This document shows positions 9,259-17,913 of a stretch of DNA of 61,255 bases, piece after piece. A program made the translations under genes and the position numbers. Each line of letters starts with the position of its first letter. Position 1 is the first letter of the stretch. The notes under the pieces were generated by a model. The model made no database searches, had not been told where the DNA came from, and saw nothing but the letters and a program-made list of their open reading frames with translations. Source of the stretch: Oscillospiraceae bacterium (GTDB lineage: Bacteria > Bacillota > Clostridia > Oscillospirales > CAG-272); assembly GCA_015064585.1 (NCBI GenBank), contig SVRY01000013.1, positions 1 to 61,255 on the forward strand, written 5' to 3'.

Positions 9259-10473
9259 TCAGGTTCTGTAGTCTCCGTTGATCTTTACGTATTCGTAAGT
9301 CAGATCGCATCCCCAAGCGGTGGCATCGTAATTGCCGTCATGTAAGTCGATGCGGATCTCAATTTCTTTTTCAAGTAAGATCTCTTTTGCCAGCTCTTCC
9401 GAAAATTCGATGCCTGCGCCGTTTTCACAAACGGTAATATCGCCTTTTTGGCTGTGGAAAGAGACGCCGATCTTGGTCACATCCACATTGGCACCGCTGT
9501 AGCCGATGGCACACAGCACTCTTCCCCAGTTGGCATCCGCACCGAACATGGCGGCTTTGGTCAGACTGGAGCAGATCACGCTTTTGGCAACGGTCTTGGC
9601 AGTGGCAAGGTCGTACGCATTTTTGACATTGCACTCCAGCAGCTTGGTAGCGCCTTCGCCGTCGCCTGCGATCATACGGCACAGGTGCACGGTTACGGTG
9701 TTCAGTGCCTTCATGAAGGCAGAGAAATCTTCGCCGTCATCCGTGATCATGGTGTTTCCCGCCATGCCGTTTGCAAGCACGGTTACCATGTCGTTGGTGG
9801 AGGTGTCGCCGTCCACGCTGACCATGTTAAAGGTGTCGGCAATGTCAAGAGAAAGTGCCGTTTGCAGCATTTGGGGGGAAATGGCGCAGTCGGTGGTGAT
9901 GAACACCAGCATGGTTGCCATATTGGGATGGATCATACCGCTTCCCTTGGCAATACCGCCGATCTTGCAGGTCTTTCCGCCCGCGGTAAAGGAAACGGCA
10001 ATGTCCTTTTTGACAGTATCGGTGGTCATGATGCCTTCGGCGGCGGCATCCGAGCCGTTTTCGGACAGTCCTTCGATCAGTGCGGGAATACCGTTTTGGA
10101 TGGGGGCGATGTCAAGGGGCTGACCGATGACGCCGGTGGAAGCCACTACCACATCATCGCTGTCAATACCAAGGGCATTTCCCAGCAGCTCGCAGGTCTC
10201 TTCTGCAATATCAATACCGTTTGCGTTGCAAGTGTTGGCGTTGCCGCTGTTGCAGATAACGGCGCGGGCAATGCCGTTCTGCAGATGATTTTTGGTTACC
10301 AGCAGGGGCGCGCCCTTTACCAAGTTGGTGGTGTATACCGATGCGGCGGAAGCGGGTACTTCGCTGAGTATCAGCGCCAGATCTTTTTTTGTGCGGTTTT
10401 TGCGAATGCCGCAGTGAATACCGCTTGCTTTAAATCCCGTTGCGGCGCATACGCCGCCTTTGATCAATTCCAT
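9259..10473 (-). CDS. argJ: Glutamate N-acetyltransferase (bifunctional ornithine acetyltransferase)
   Basis: 404 residues. ArgJ moves the acetyl group from N-acetylornithine back to glutamate, closing the acetyl cycle; bifunctional forms also use acetyl-CoA. The self-cleavage motif KGSGMIHPNMATML is intact, with cleavage expected between Ala186 and Thr187 to give alpha and beta chains. The start at 10473 follows AGAGGTAAG, ten bases after the argC stop. No argA or argE is seen nearby, consistent with the cycling route. Mono- or bifunctional behaviour cannot be told from the sequence alone. Confidence 0.96.
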   Translation of the reverse strand: MELIKGGVCAATGFKASGIHCGIRKNRTKKDLALILSEVPASAASVYTTNLVKGAPLLVTKNHLQNGIARAVICNSGNANTCNANGIDIAEETCELLGNALGIDSDDVVVASTGVIGQPLDIAPIQNGIPALIEGLSENGSDAAAEGIMTTDTVKKDIAVSFTAGGKTCKIGGIAKGSGMIHPNMATMLVFITTDCAISPQMLQTALSLDIADTFNMVSVDGDTSTNDMVTVLANGMAGNTMITDDGEDFSAFMKALNTVTVHLCRMIAGDGEGATKLLECNVKNAYDLATAKTVAKSVICSSLTKAAMFGADANWGRVLCAIGYSGANVDVTKIGVSFHSQKGDITVCENGAGIEFSEELAKEILLEKEIEIRIDLHDGNYDATAWGCDLTYEYVKINGDYRT

Positions 10474-10483
10474 ATCTTACCTC

Positions 10484-11404
10484 TTAAACTTCAAGACCGG
10501 TCGTTTCATCAACGCCCAGCAGTATATTCATGTTCTGGATGGCGGCACCCGATGCGCCTTTTCCCAGATTGTCGTAGCGAGCTGTCAGCAGGATGCGCTC
10601 TACGTTTCCGAACACCGATACCTGCATATTGTCCTTGCCTGAAAAAGCACCTGCCGAAAGAAATCCGTTTTCATCGGCATTTTCATAGTGCACAAGTTTG
10701 CTTTGATAGTACGCGGCATAAACACGCTTTATGTCCTCGACTGTGCCGTTTATATCCTTTGCAAACAAAGGCACTGTTACCTCCATGCCGCTGTAAAAGG
10801 GAGCAACGATGGGGCAGAAGACGGGGGCGGTTTCCAATCCGCATACAGCGACCATTTCCTTTAGATGCTTGTGGTTTTGGGTAAGACCATACTGTCTGGG
10901 CGCATCCAGCAGCAGATCTCTTCCTTCACCCTCATATTCGGCGATCATTTTTTTGCCGCCGCCCGAATAACCGGTCAGAGAAAAACAGGAAAGGGCGGTG
11001 TCATGGGGCAGAATGCCTGTCTTTACAAGGGGGGCGATCAAGGCGATAAAGCCGCTTGCATGGCACCCGGGATTGGCAATGCGCTTGGAATTTTGGATCT
11101 CTTCCCGTTTGCCGGCAAGCTCAGGAAAACCGTAGGTCCAGCCGCACGCCGTTCTGTGGGCGGTGGAGGTGTCGATCACGGCGGTGTGCGGGTTTTCAAT
11201 CATGGATACTGCCTCCACCGATGCCGCATCGGGCAGGCACAGGAAAACAATGTCTGCCGCATTCAGCGCTTCTTTGCGGGCAGTGGGATCCTTGCGCAGT
11301 TCTTCTGGCAGGATCATGAGTTTTATATCATTTCGTCCGGCAAGACGTTCACGGATACGAAGTCCCGTGGTGCCTGCACTGCCGTCTATAAACACCTTAG
11401 TCAT
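10484..11404 (-). CDS. argC: N-acetyl-gamma-glutamyl-phosphate reductase (short type)
   Basis: 306 residues, matching the shorter class of ArgC (about 310 residues) rather than the ~345-residue class. It reduces N-acetylglutamyl phosphate with NADPH to the semialdehyde. The N-terminus VFIDGSAGTTGLRIRERL is the nucleotide-binding part; the catalytic cysteine lies in ANPGCHASGFIAL; the GYSGGGKKMI loop follows. First gene of the operon, read from the strong promoter at 11512-11540 with a leader of about 100 bases that holds an ArgR-like site. Start at 11404 after AGAGGTAATT. Confidence 0.95.
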   Translation of the reverse strand: MTKVFIDGSAGTTGLRIRERLAGRNDIKLMILPEELRKDPTARKEALNAADIVFLCLPDAASVEAVSMIENPHTAVIDTSTAHRTACGWTYGFPELAGKREEIQNSKRIANPGCHASGFIALIAPLVKTGILPHDTALSCFSLTGYSGGGKKMIAEYEGEGRDLLLDAPRQYGLTQNHKHLKEMVAVCGLETAPVFCPIVAPFYSGMEVTVPLFAKDINGTVEDIKRVYAAYYQSKLVHYENADENGFLSAGAFSGKDNMQVSVFGNVERILLTARYDNLGKGASGAAIQNMNILLGVDETTGLEV

Positions 11405-11474
11405 AATTACCTCTGCATAAATTTTAGTTGTTTGGCTGTTTTATCTAATATATATGTAAATATTACTTGCAAAA

Positions 11475-11488
11475 TGAATAAATATACA
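11475..11488 (-). promoter_or_regulatory. ArgR/AhrC-like operator (ARG box)
   Basis: TGTATATTTATTCA on the minus strand fits the ARG-box core TGAATWWWWATTCA with one mismatch. It lies about 17-30 bases past the predicted start of the arg operon. A weaker half-site (TTTGCA context) touches the -10 box at 11500-11517. Arginine-dependent repression is inferred; the regulator gene is not in the window. Confidence 0.65.
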
Positions 11489-11511
11489 CCATCATACAAA
11501 TATATGCAAAT

Positions 11512-11540
11512 ATTATACACACCACACTCCACAATGTCAA
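11512..11540 (-). promoter_or_regulatory. Sigma-A promoter of the argCJBDF operon
   Basis: Minus strand TTGACA (11535-11540), exactly 17 bases, TATAAT (11512-11517): a full consensus match. Confidence 0.92.
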
Positions 11541-11698
11541 TAGCGCGGGCGTATATTTTTCGGGAAAATATCGCAAAAAGCAGTGCTTTTTGCCCAAAAG
11601 GCGGAAGAAACAGGTTTTTTGACATATATGCATGGAATAGGCATCTTTGGGCAGATGGCAAGAATACACTGCCCGGGCTTTGTGACAGCTGAAATTTA
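11541..11698. other. Divergent intergenic stretch, no gene seen
   Basis: Between the arg promoter and the DUF975 promoter I see only a nine-pair hairpin (GCAAAAAGC/GCTTTTTGC, about 11572-11592) and a weaker TGGGCAG/CTGCCC inverted repeat near 11649-11675. No supported coding frame. Confidence 0.5.
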
Positions 11699-11732
11699 TT
11701 GACAAATTATAAATCTTTTTTGCAAAAAAGCA

Positions 11733-11761
11733 TTGACAAATTGTAATTTGTGTTATATTGT
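11733..11761 (+). promoter_or_regulatory. Promoter of the DUF975 gene
   Basis: TTGACA (11733-11738) precedes TATTGT at 17 bases or TATATT at 15 bases. A second TTGACA lies at 11699-11704. Confidence 0.65.
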
Positions 11762-11791
11762 TTTTGCAACAAAGGAAAAGGAGAGACGAAC

Positions 11792-12421
11792 ATGACCTCT
11801 ATTCAAGGATTGAAAAAACAAGCCCGTGAGAATATGAAGGGCAAGTGTAAAACAATGGGACTTGTATATCTTACGTATTTGGGAATATCATTGGCTTGCA
11901 GTCTGCTGGCGTACATATATATCGGTGCTATTCTTCGCTATATTTTGATTCCGCCCTTTGTACCGGGCATGAAGATGTGCTTTTTGCAATTCATTCGGCA
12001 AAAACCCACAAAGCCCGGGGACATATTGCAGGGGATCGGTCATACAAGCAGAGCTGTGGGGCTTTATTTTGTGAATGATATTTTGATTATGCTGTGGTCG
12101 CTTCTGCTGTTGATCCCCGGTTTTATAAAGCAGTATTCCTACAGAATGAGCTTTTATGTGCTGGGGGATCATCCCGAAATGACGCAGGCTGAGGCAAGAG
12201 AAGAATCGATACGCTTAATGGATGGCAATAAACTGCGCTTGCTGTGGCTGGATCTTAGCTTTTTGGGTTGGATCATTCTTGGTTTTCTCACCTGCGGGAT
12301 CCTTTTATTTTGGGTGATACCCTATACGGAAACTGCCTATGCGCTGTTTTATGAGGAATTGACCATCAAAAAGCCGCGCTACGGCAGACGTGCTTCCATG
12401 GATAACAGCGAAAATATCTGA
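11792..12421 (+). CDS. DUF975 family integral membrane protein
   Basis: 209 residues. The opening MTSIQGLKKQARENMKGK, with an early LKKQAR-type helix then several hydrophobic segments (near residues 30-55, 90-115, 145-175), and the phrase VLGDHPEMTQAEAREESIRLMDG are typical of DUF975 proteins. Their function is unknown; they are common single-gene membrane proteins in Firmicutes. Start at 11792 follows AAAGGAG; the in-frame ATG at 11750 overlaps the -10 region and is rejected. The gene is monocistronic, facing mutY across a shared terminator. Confidence 0.85.
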   Translation: MTSIQGLKKQARENMKGKCKTMGLVYLTYLGISLACSLLAYIYIGAILRYILIPPFVPGMKMCFLQFIRQKPTKPGDILQGIGHTSRAVGLYFVNDILIMLWSLLLLIPGFIKQYSYRMSFYVLGDHPEMTQAEAREESIRLMDGNKLRLLWLDLSFLGWIILGFLTCGILLFWVIPYTETAYALFYEELTIKKPRYGRRASMDNSENI

Positions 12422-12426
12422 AATGA

Positions 12427-12466
12427 AAAAAGCTTTCGATCTCGGTTTTCGGATTGAAAGCTTTTT
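12427..12466. terminator. Bidirectional terminator between DUF975 and mutY genes
   Basis: AAAAGCTTTC and GAAAGCTTTT form a stem around a loop of about 18 bases, with A- and T-runs on both sides, so it can work for both converging genes. Confidence 0.8.
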
Positions 12467-12486
12467 AACTTTTTGTTGATGATAAA

Positions 12487-13527
12487 TTATTCGAAAAGAT
12501 AGGGGCGGTATGCCGTAAAGGCACCGGGCAGGGGAAGAGATCGCAGCTGTGTTTCGTCGTAAAATGTATGTGCGTTCCCGCCTTTGATATCGACTAGATA
12601 TGCCTGCATATGCCATTCCAAATGGGTGAAAATGTGTACTGCATCGGGAAGGGGGGTAATATCTCCCACCGTGTAGTCAAGACTTTCCAGATATGTCCTT
12701 GCCGACGGGATATCCAAATGTCCTTCGGCGGCGGGAATTTCGTACATGCCTGCCAAAAGTCCCTTTTCTTCTCTCTTGCCAAGGGCAGTCATGCCGTTCT
12801 TTTTGAGAATAAACAGGGTGCGGGGGCATATTTTGCGTGCGGGCAATTTCTTTTTATGGGGCAGAGCGTCGGTCAGCCCCTCTTTCAGCGCGGCGCACTG
12901 CATGACAAGGGGACAGCTTCCGCAAAGGGCGGGATGCCCCGGACCGCATAAGGTAGCACCCAGTTCGATCAGCGCTTGGTTGAAATCCCCCGGCGAATCT
13001 TTTGGAAGGATATCTTGAATTGCCGCCTTCACGTCCGCTTTGAGGATAGGGGCGGTGATATCCCTGTCATCGGCACACAGCCTTGTGATCACCCGAAGCA
13101 CATTTCCGTCCACGGCGGGCACGGGCATGTCAAAGGCGATGGAGGCAATGGCACCCGCTGTGTATTCCCCGATGCCTGCAAGGGCAAGCAGAGAGGGGTA
13201 CTCCTTTGGCAGTCTGCCGCCATGAAGTTGCATTACTTGGATTGCCGCCTTTTTCAGATTGCGGGCTCGGCTGTAATAGCCAAGTCCTTCCCAAAGCTTT
13301 AGCAGCTTTTCGTCCTTCACCTCGGAAAGGGACTTGACATCGGGAAGCTCTGATAAAAACCGATGGTAATAGGGCTTGACCGCTTCACACCTGGTTTGTT
13401 GCAGCATGATCTCCGAGATCCAGACGGCATACGGATCTTTCGTATGCCGCCAGGGCAGATCCCGTTTGTTCTCGCGGTACCAATCTAAAAGCGGTGCGAC
13501 AATTTCGGGGGACAGTTTATTCTTCAA
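12487..13527 (-). CDS. mutY: A/G-specific adenine DNA glycosylase
   Basis: About 346 residues. MutY removes adenine mispaired with 8-oxoguanine. Near the N-terminus LPWRHTKDPYAVWISEIMLQ carries the catalytic Glu39; VDGNVLRVITRL is the helix-hairpin-helix region with the catalytic aspartate nearby. The iron-sulfur loop is intact (Cys-X6-Cys-X2-Cys-X5-Cys, in CGPGHPALCGSCPLVMQC). The C-terminal third is the NUDIX-like domain that reads 8-oxoG. The start is not certain: I prefer TTG at 13527, which overlaps the end of the Dabb gene by 11 bases and gives a normal N-terminus; an ATG at 13614 would add 29 residues unlike the family. Confidence 0.93.
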   Translation of the reverse strand: MKNKLSPEIVAPLLDWYRENKRDLPWRHTKDPYAVWISEIMLQQTRCEAVKPYYHRFLSELPDVKSLSEVKDEKLLKLWEGLGYYSRARNLKKAAIQVMQLHGGRLPKEYPSLLALAGIGEYTAGAIASIAFDMPVPAVDGNVLRVITRLCADDRDITAPILKADVKAAIQDILPKDSPGDFNQALIELGATLCGPGHPALCGSCPLVMQCAALKEGLTDALPHKKKLPARKICPRTLFILKKNGMTALGKREEKGLLAGMYEIPAAEGHLDIPSARTYLESLDYTVGDITPLPDAVHIFTHLEWHMQAYLVDIKGGNAHTFYDETQLRSLPLPGAFTAYRPYLFE

Positions 13528-13819
13528 AGTCGAAACAGCGCCGCTCGCTGTAATAGGGGCGGATATAGTTGTCTGCCGCCGCCACGTGCAGGGGATGGGA
13601 GGCATAACGGGCAAGGGCTTGCTTGTCGGTGAATACCGAATCCAGCATCATGTCGGTGTTGGAGGTAGCAAGACCGTTTATGTGCACCCGGATGGACACA
13701 AGTCCCTCGATTTTGCCCGCAAGCGCCTCCAATTGTTCTTTGGTATTACGGCGCACGGTATTCTTTTCTTCTTCGGAAAGTTCGGGTTTTAAGGTCCAGA
13801 GAATGATGTGTTTTAGCAT
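13517..13819 (-). CDS. Dabb-family stress-response A/B-barrel protein
   Basis: 100 residues, the whole protein being one dimeric alpha/beta-barrel domain. MLKHIILWTLKPELSEEEK at the start and VFTDKQALARYASHPLHV near the end are the family marks (the HIILW strand and the YxxHPxH pattern). Such proteins are found across bacteria and plants; most lack a proven reaction, though some relatives are monooxygenase-like or cyclases. It runs straight into mutY by overlap, and lies 18 bases after the glycosidase gene, so all three may be read together. Confidence 0.88.
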   Translation of the reverse strand: MLKHIILWTLKPELSEEEKNTVRRNTKEQLEALAGKIEGLVSIRVHINGLATSNTDMMLDSVFTDKQALARYASHPLHVAAADNYIRPYYSERRCFDFEE

Positions 13820-13837
13820 ATTTTTTCCTTAACAGAA

Positions 13838-16522
13838 TTATTTTTTCTTTTTGGCTATGAGGATCACAACGCCGGCGGCGATGGCTGCCAGAACTACGGC
13901 TGCAACTGCCATAATGATAAAGGAAGAAGCGGAAGATTCGGTCTGATCTTTGTCGGACGGCTTATTATCGCCGGGATTTTCGGGATCTTTCTGGGTATCA
14001 TCGGGCGTTTCGGGATTTTCGGGTGTTTCAGGTGTTTCGGGCGTTTCGGGTTTGTCGGGGAGAAGATTCGGATCATCTCCTTCGCCTAAATATACTCTGA
14101 ATACTGCCGCATCATCGGGGCGCAGGGAATAGTTCAAGGTCTTGTTTTCAAGTGCAAAGCCTATTTGGCTCCAAAGCTCGCTTGCGGTATCGCTCACTTT
14201 GTCGGAAAGGGCGGAAAGATCCAGGGAAAGCGTTCTTGTGTAGCCGTCAAAATTGAAAGCCGCTACGTAGAGGTAATCGCCTTCAATGCAGTAGTAGGTA
14301 TCGGCGCAGCGCATATTGGGTCCTGCGTACAGAGGCGTAAAGGCGCGTCCCAGTTTTGCCACCGAAACGATTTCTTTGTTTCCAAACATTTGCAGAATGC
14401 GCTGATGTTTTTCGGAGTCAACTGTAATATTGGCAAGGTTGTCGCCAATGAGGAAGCTGGTTCCGCAGATAACGCCCGAGGTTACGCGCGATCTGGCAAC
14501 GCTTTCCGGGCTGCCCCATACAAGCAGGTGGTCGGGGTCGGGGTATTGGTAGAGTTCTTTTTCCCAGAAGCAGGCAGTGAGATAGCTCAGTACATGTTGG
14601 GTGTTGTCCAGCGCCGCAAAAGCGTCACAGCTGACGCGGCGTCCGTCGGCATACTGATAGGGGAATATGGGAGCAATGGAAAGGTTTACAAACATTTTTC
14701 CATTGCAAAGAGCGTGGATCTTTGCCATACTACGGTTGTATGCCTGCAAACCGGTTTCAACCGATTCATCATAGTGAACGCCTTCCAAGGCACCGTGGGT
14801 CAAAAAGTCCAGTTTGAGATAGGAGAATCCCAGAGAAATAAAATAGTTGATGCGGTTCTCAATGCGGTCAATGGTGCCGGGGTGAGTGGCATCCAGTGCA
14901 ACGCCGCCGTCCAGTCTGCCGTAAAGAGAGCCGTCTGATTTGCGCAGTGCCGCTTCGTAGAAGGTGTAGTCGGATCCTTCCATTTGGGTGTTCTTCAATT
15001 CTTCATCGGTGTACCATACGGCAAAAGGTGTAAAGTAAATACCTGCCTGCTGACCGTTTTTCTGGCAAGTGGCAACGAATGCCGCAAGCGCTTCGTCAAG
15101 GCTCATATTACAGGTGGCATCATTGCTTGCGATATAGTCCCAGTAGGAGTCAATGTTGACATATACCGCAAAGCCGTCCTCGCCCCATGCGGGCTGCAGG
15201 TATTCCTTGATGTAATTGGAAACGGCGACCATGTCGCTGTATTTAACAGTGCTTTGCAGAACGCCCCAAGAGTTAAATCCGAAAGGAACCTTTGAGGTGG
15301 ATTCTTTGGCAGGGGCTATATCGGTATTTGCTTTGGCGTAGGCGTTCATGCCGTCTTTCCAGTCGTCATAACAGCCGATGAAGGTTAAGGGCGAGGAAAT
15401 TGTTGTGCCCGAAACCATGCCGTGAGAAGAGGAGTCGCGGGTGCCGGCATCGGCAATACCGCCAAATACGGTAAGTCCCATGACCTCGCTGTTTTCGGCA
15501 TGCATATGAATACCTGTTTTCCAGATATCGTGTTCCACAGAGCCGAAAATGATGCCTGCTGAGGTGGCATCATCATAGAATGCCGCCACTTCGTAACCCT
15601 TGGTGACGTATCCCATGTCATGGATGCTGATGAATTTGGGTTCTACCCAGGCGTCGTTGTCGAAGGGGATTTGCAAAAATACGCCGTTTTCCACCGTAAG
15701 GCTGTGGCGGTAGGTGGCAATGGGGGCAATGTAATTTGTTTTCTGCTCGGTTGCAGAGGCAATTTCTACTTTTGACAGGATGTATTCGCCCTTGAGGGTG
15801 AAGGTCTGGGTCATCATGCCTTTAAAGGTGGGATGGTTATCATGGGTGAAGGTGACTGTGTCGCCGCTTTGGCTGACAGTGTGGGTTCTGAAATCGTCGG
15901 AGGCGATGAGTGTTCCGCCTATTTCGGTTTCGGCGTGGGCATTTACCAAAAGGGTATTTTCTCCCTTAGCCACCGAGTAAACACCGTTATTTTTATCTAA
16001 AATGAGTTTGGTTTCTGTGCCGAAGCTGACGGTGTCCGCGTTTTGATAAACTCTGTCTTCAAATGCAAAGGCGTCGGTGCGGTAAACTTCGATCTTGTCA
16101 AGGTCAGGACCGTACCAATCCGAGCCAAGGGTCAGATAACCGCCCTTTTTCAGATTGATTTCTGTTAAAATGGTTCCCACCGTATCAAAGCTTCCGGTAT
16201 TGGGGCATTCCAGGTGGAATTTTCCAAGGTCGGTATACATATCAAAATTACGGTCATCGGAACCGGAATAATAATGAAGCTGAATGGTATATGTGCCGTC
16301 CTCGGGAAGATTAAGGCCTCTGAATGTAACAGTACTGTCGTAGCTGTTTCCGTTCATGCCGATATTACCGACTTTTTGTCCGCTGATGCTGGCAAGTCCG
16401 CTCAGTTCGCCCTGCTCCGCTTCCAGCACGAGAAGGGGGGTAGCGGCTCTGGCTTCTGCCGTAATACCGACAAAGCATAGGATCAGAAGACAAATGGATA
16501 GTACAAGAGATAGTTTTTTCAT
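13838..16522 (-). CDS. Membrane-anchored clan GH-D glycosidase (GH36/GH27-like) with N-terminal CBM
   Basis: 894 residues. Residues 1-27 are a signal peptide. Residues about 30-155 look like a CBM35/CBM6-type sugar-binding module (LVLEAEQGELSG at its start). The barrel contains FGFNSWG, ALDATHPGTIDRI and the strand YLKLDFLTHG, where Asp572 fits the clan GH-D nucleophile. Enzymes of this clan are mostly alpha-galactosidases or alpha-N-acetylgalactosaminidases; the exact sugar cannot be read off. A Pro/Glu-rich linker (PETPETPENPETP) leads to one membrane helix and a KKKK tail, with no LPXTG motif, so it is likely tethered to the outer membrane face of the cell. ATG at 16522 follows AAGGAG. Confidence 0.82.
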   Translation of the reverse strand: MKKLSLVLSICLLILCFVGITAEARAATPLLVLEAEQGELSGLASISGQKVGNIGMNGNSYDSTVTFRGLNLPEDGTYTIQLHYYSGSDDRNFDMYTDLGKFHLECPNTGSFDTVGTILTEINLKKGGYLTLGSDWYGPDLDKIEVYRTDAFAFEDRVYQNADTVSFGTETKLILDKNNGVYSVAKGENTLLVNAHAETEIGGTLIASDDFRTHTVSQSGDTVTFTHDNHPTFKGMMTQTFTLKGEYILSKVEIASATEQKTNYIAPIATYRHSLTVENGVFLQIPFDNDAWVEPKFISIHDMGYVTKGYEVAAFYDDATSAGIIFGSVEHDIWKTGIHMHAENSEVMGLTVFGGIADAGTRDSSSHGMVSGTTISSPLTFIGCYDDWKDGMNAYAKANTDIAPAKESTSKVPFGFNSWGVLQSTVKYSDMVAVSNYIKEYLQPAWGEDGFAVYVNIDSYWDYIASNDATCNMSLDEALAAFVATCQKNGQQAGIYFTPFAVWYTDEELKNTQMEGSDYTFYEAALRKSDGSLYGRLDGGVALDATHPGTIDRIENRINYFISLGFSYLKLDFLTHGALEGVHYDESVETGLQAYNRSMAKIHALCNGKMFVNLSIAPIFPYQYADGRRVSCDAFAALDNTQHVLSYLTACFWEKELYQYPDPDHLLVWGSPESVARSRVTSGVICGTSFLIGDNLANITVDSEKHQRILQMFGNKEIVSVAKLGRAFTPLYAGPNMRCADTYYCIEGDYLYVAAFNFDGYTRTLSLDLSALSDKVSDTASELWSQIGFALENKTLNYSLRPDDAAVFRVYLGEGDDPNLLPDKPETPETPETPENPETPDDTQKDPENPGDNKPSDKDQTESSASSFIIMAVAAVVLAAIAAGVVILIAKKKK

Positions 16523-16630
16523 GTTGCGTCTCCTTTTTATATTCTATAAAACTATTATACATAAATTTTGTGCAGAGGGAAGACTTTTTTGAAAATTTTT
16601 ATATAAATATTTGTATTTACGGCAAATTGG

Positions 16631-16659
16631 TTGTAATTTTTGTTTGGATGTGGTAAAAT
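16631..16659 (+). promoter_or_regulatory. Promoter of the Gfo/Idh/MocA gene
   Basis: TTGTAA (16631-16636), 17 bases, TAAAAT (16654-16659). The opposite strand has a TATAAT at 16552-16557 for the glycosidase but no good -35 box. Confidence 0.6.
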
Positions 16660-16691
16660 CATCGTATCAAATTGTTGGGACGGTATGAAAT

Positions 16692-17660
16692 ATGGAGATC
16701 AGGTTGGCAATCATAGGAACTTTTTGGCTATCCGAAACCTTTTTGTGTGCCCTTGACCGCGTGCAGGGTGTACGCCTTTCGGCAGTCTGCTCGCGCAGTT
16801 TGGATAAAGCACGGGAATTTGCAAAAGCAAGAGAGGGCGTAAAGCTGTACGACGATCCGGCTTTGCTTGCAGAGGATGCGGAAATTGACGCGGTATATAT
16901 TGCCACTCCGAATTTTACTCATTATGCGCTTTCGAAACAAATGCTGGAAGGGGGCAAGCATGTCATTTGCGAAAAGCCGATTACGGTGCACGTATGGGAA
17001 TATGAAGAACTGCTTGGGATTGCCAAGTCAAAAGGGCTTGTCTATCTGGAAGCCATGATGAGTGCCCATGTTCCCGGGCTTTCCATTCTGAAACAGACCC
17101 TTTCCCATGCGGGGATGGTGGTGGGGGCTCGTCTTGATTTTTGCCAGCGTTCCTCCAAGATCGACCGAGTATTGGCAGGGGAAACATTTTCCACCTTCTC
17201 CAAAGCCGCCTGCGGCGGTGCATTGATGGATCTTGGGGTATATGCCGTATATCTGTCGCTCATGCTGTTTGGTTATCCAAAGGAAGTGCACGCTTTTTCT
17301 ACCCCCATACGGGATGTGGACGGCAGTGACACCGTAATTCTATGCTATGACGGCTTTCAAAGCGTGATCACCCTTTCCAAATTGGCGGAAAGCCGTATCC
17401 GCTCCGAGATCGTGTGCGAAAAAGGAACGGTCACCATAGGGCTCATTTCGCAATTGCAGGAGATGGCGTATTATCCTGTCAAGCAAGAGAAGATCACACT
17501 GTACGGAAGCAACGATTTTGCCGACAGTATGACAGGGGAAATTGCCGATTTTCTGCGCTATATCGGGGGAGAGGATTATACCGAAATGCAGTCCCTTTCC
17601 CGAGACAGCGTTCGGCTGCTCTCGGAAATTCGGGGGAAAATAGGATATGATCTCGGATGA
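16692..17660 (+). CDS. Gfo/Idh/MocA family NAD(P)-dependent oxidoreductase
   Basis: 322 residues. The N-terminal Rossmann half reads AIIGTFWLSETFLCAL, then VYIATPNFTHYALSKQMLE and HVICEKPITV, the last being the EKP motif with the substrate-binding lysine. The C-terminal half (GGALMDLGVYAVYLSLMLFG) is the usual alpha/beta sheet domain. Members oxidise or reduce sugars and polyols in the cytoplasm. The first glycine loop is less regular than usual (GTFWLSE rather than GxGxxG/A), worth noting for cofactor choice. Divergent from the glycosidase gene, so a shared role in sugar use is plausible but only inferred. Ribosome site weak. Confidence 0.88.
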   Translation: MEIRLAIIGTFWLSETFLCALDRVQGVRLSAVCSRSLDKAREFAKAREGVKLYDDPALLAEDAEIDAVYIATPNFTHYALSKQMLEGGKHVICEKPITVHVWEYEELLGIAKSKGLVYLEAMMSAHVPGLSILKQTLSHAGMVVGARLDFCQRSSKIDRVLAGETFSTFSKAACGGALMDLGVYAVYLSLMLFGYPKEVHAFSTPIRDVDGSDTVILCYDGFQSVITLSKLAESRIRSEIVCEKGTVTIGLISQLQEMAYYPVKQEKITLYGSNDFADSMTGEIADFLRYIGGEDYTEMQSLSRDSVRLLSEIRGKIGYDLG

Positions 17661-17686
17661 TGATCGGTACTCTTTTTTGGCAGCGG

Positions 17687-17715
17687 TTGACTTTGCCTTG
17701 CTTTTGGTGTATACT
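17687..17715 (+). promoter_or_regulatory. Promoter of the CapA-like lipoprotein gene
   Basis: TTGACT (17687-17692), 17 bases, TATACT (17710-17715). Confidence 0.75.
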
Positions 17716-17913
17716 AAATCTATATTGATGTTACGGAGATTAGCGTGAAAGATTGACTTTTGGCTTCCCTAGCGTATCAATTCACGCTTGAAATTTTCAG
17801 GAAATACGCCTGCGTTTTTCCCAAATGGGTCCCGTCCCATTTTTGCCGCAGGGCGGCACGAAAATTTAATTACACTATTTGTGCTGACGCTATGCGTCAG
17901 AATGGAGATTGAT
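17716..17913 (+). promoter_or_regulatory. Leader with a chain of hairpins before the CapA-like gene
   Basis: Four perfect inverted repeats follow one another: GCGTGAA/TTCACGC (17743-17749, 17781-17787), AAATGGG/CCCATTT (17823-17829, 17836-17842), TGCCGC/GCGGCA (17844-17849, 17853-17858) and CTGACGC/GCGTCAG (17884-17890, 17894-17900). The last ends four bases before the ribosome site at 17904. No known riboswitch class is recognised. Confidence 0.5.

Noticed and set aside
9448..10884. 478-codon open frame antisense to argJ and argC
   Set aside because: Both argJ and argC have intact active-site motifs on the other strand; no promoter or ribosome site for the antisense frame.
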